This document shows, one piece after another, positions 62,843-64,000 of a DNA stretch of 64,000 bases. Numbering within the stretch: position 1 is the first letter of the stretch; each line of letters begins with the position of its first letter. A model generated the notes under the pieces. It saw nothing but the letters and a program-made list of their open reading frames with translations. It ran no database searches and was not told where the DNA came from. Location of the stretch: the NCBI GenBank assembly GCA_023053685.1, contig JALIGW010000028.1:5726001-5790000 (forward strand), in the 5' to 3' direction. The position numbers were made by a program, and so were the translations under genes. The DNA is from Diadophis punctatus similis (taxonomy: Eukaryota; Chordata; Lepidosauria; Squamata; Dipsadidae).

Positions 62843-63383
62843 CAGGAGCGGGTTCCTAATTTTTTTACTACCACTCTGTGGGCGTGGCTTGCCAGCCATG
62901 TGACCCGGTGGGCGTGGCTTGCCAGCCATGTGACCGTGCGTTTGTGGCTTCTCGAACTGCTGAAGGGAGGGGAGCTGAGATAGGTCCTGCCGTCCATTCC
63001 CCCTCCCCTCAGCAGCTCGAGAAGCCTCAAACGTGCGAAAATGCCTAGGATCATCACCACGCGTTCAGGGCTTCTTGGACTGCTGAAAGGAGGGGAATGG
63101 AGATAGCTCCTGCCGCCCCTTTCTTTCAGCGTCTCACATGCTCCCTCAGCCATCCTTCCCTGCTTGGACTCCCTGTGGGGTAGGAAGGCAGCGCATGCGC
63201 AGTGCCGGAAGCTCGGCTTCTGGGCATGCACAGAAGAATTGTTTTTAAAAAAAATTAAAAACTTTTTTTTAAAAAAATGGCGGCGCCCAGGCACCAGCAA
63301 CCGACCGCACTGGTACTGTGACATCACCAGCGAGCCGCTACCGGTGCTATAGAGTGGACCGCACCGGTAGGAACCCACCACTG
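62843..63383. mobile_element. hAT-type element, family F2, long subtype
   Basis: Starts CAGGAGCGGGTTCCTAATTT and ends GTAGGAACCCACCACTG. Flanks atctagtg (62835-62842) and gtctagtg (63384-63391) differ at one base. It has a tandem gggcgtggcttgccagccat unit near the left end and GCGCATGCGC at 63191-63200. A 194-codon minus-strand frame crosses it but follows the repeat structure and lacks family motifs. Confidence 0.88.
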
Positions 63384-63391
63384 GTCTAGTG

Positions 63392-63764
63392 TCTTTTGAC
63401 AGTATTAAAGCTGCGTCTAAATATGGTTCAGCCGACAGGTTACAGACTGGGGAGGAGTGGCGGTGAAATGGAAGGAAACTCCCTCTGATACCATCCCCAT
63501 CTTCAGTGATAGCTGAGTGATGCTAGGAGGCATCATAATTGATTTCATTAAGAAAATAACCTTCCTTAATTAAAAAAAATCAGTGACCAGAGAAGCTGAA
63601 ATACAGAATGTTACTGAGGGAGTTGAAAACAAACAAAAGAAGACAAAATTGAAAAACTGATGGAAGAAGGAAAGCAATTGATATGCTCATCCTAGAATAA
63701 GAGAGAGAAGGGGGAAAAGGGGGAGGGAGAAATTTGAAGTTGAAGGTCCGAAGTATCTATAGAA
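63392..63764. other. no recognised feature
   Basis: Purine-rich near 63700-63730; otherwise unremarkable. Confidence 0.5.
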
Positions 63765-64000
63765 GGGGTGTCAAACTCAAGGCCCAGGAGCTGAATCCGG
63801 CCCACGGGATGCTTAGGTCTGGCCCACAGAGCTGCCCTGGAAACAGCGAAGGACTGGCCCACAATGCCTCTACCAGTGAAAATGAGCTCCCGAGCTCTGT
63901 TTTTGGCTGCGACGGCCAAAACGAAGCTGGAAGAGCACTCGGGACACCACATCCCCCCCGACATGAGTGACATTGAGTTGGCCATGCTCTCCCCATCTCC
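63765..64000. mobile_element. hAT-type element, cut by the window edge
   Basis: The left end aaggggtgtcaaactcaagg followed by a ccggcccacggga block is the typical start of a widespread vertebrate hAT group (usually CAGGGGTGTC). The right end lies outside the window. A gtgacattgagttggcca block near its end recurs at 15873-15892. Confidence 0.65.

Noticed and set aside
62797..63381. 194-codon minus-strand frame
   Set aside because: It lies inside an F2 hAT element and its repeats (for example the doubled TWLASHAHRV) follow the DNA tandem units, so it is not a conserved protein.

Overview
The window looks like gene-poor nuclear DNA from a squamate reptile, most probably a snake. The evidence is the repeat content: many CR1 LINE fragments, three tRNA-headed SINEs of the Sauria type, L1-, L2- and Rex1-like LINE remnants, many short hAT and Tc1/mariner elements, solo LTRs, and long simple arrays (TCTA, GATA, AC, AT, GT/GA, TTCC). 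I found no host protein-coding gene, no tRNA or rRNA gene and no CRISPR array. Every reading frame with recognisable homology is a broken piece of a mobile element. The genome assignment is an inference from repeat families, not from a host gene.

Layout. 0-9 kb: hAT elements, a SINE, a CR1 3' end, a probable solo LTR, an L2-type LINE 3' end and a mariner derivative lying in a TCTA array. 9-16 kb: AC/AT arrays, a CR1 tail, an internally deleted mariner, and one CR1 3' end split by a SINE, an unclassified 597-bp repeat and a hAT element. 16-28 kb: an L1 fragment, a Rex1-like LINE, a CR1 split by a hAT element, a hAT element containing a solo LTR, and a long CR1 with endonuclease and reverse-transcriptase remnants around a GATA array. 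29-45 kb: dense hAT elements, a 1.85-kb Tc-type element holding a GC-rich hAT element, another CR1 split by a hAT element, and degraded LINE pieces on the minus strand. 45-53 kb: an inverted duplicate pair about 5 kb apart, one copy carrying an L1-like insertion, and a long-hairpin hAT element with a second hairpin element inside it. 53-64 kb: an L2-type LINE with reverse-transcriptase motifs, more hAT and Tc-type elements, a CR1 stump hit by two hAT families, and a partial hAT element at the window edge.

Two hAT groups dominate. Family F1 (ends CAGTGATGGCGAACC) has seven copies; all their 8-bp target duplications read NNNTANNN, and three copies sit at the same place in three different CR1 tails. 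Family F2 (ends close to CAGNGGTGGGTTCC) has thirteen copies, mostly with exact 8-bp duplications. Copies of both carry the 10-mer GCGCATGCGC, which matches the core of the NRF1 binding site. A third, small family F3 (ends like CAGTGTTTCTCAACC) makes near-perfect hairpins. The main interest is insertion-site preference, nested insertion order and possible dispersal of regulatory motifs. I did not find a convincing new enzymatic or defence system. Coordinates of element ends were read by eye and may be off by a base.
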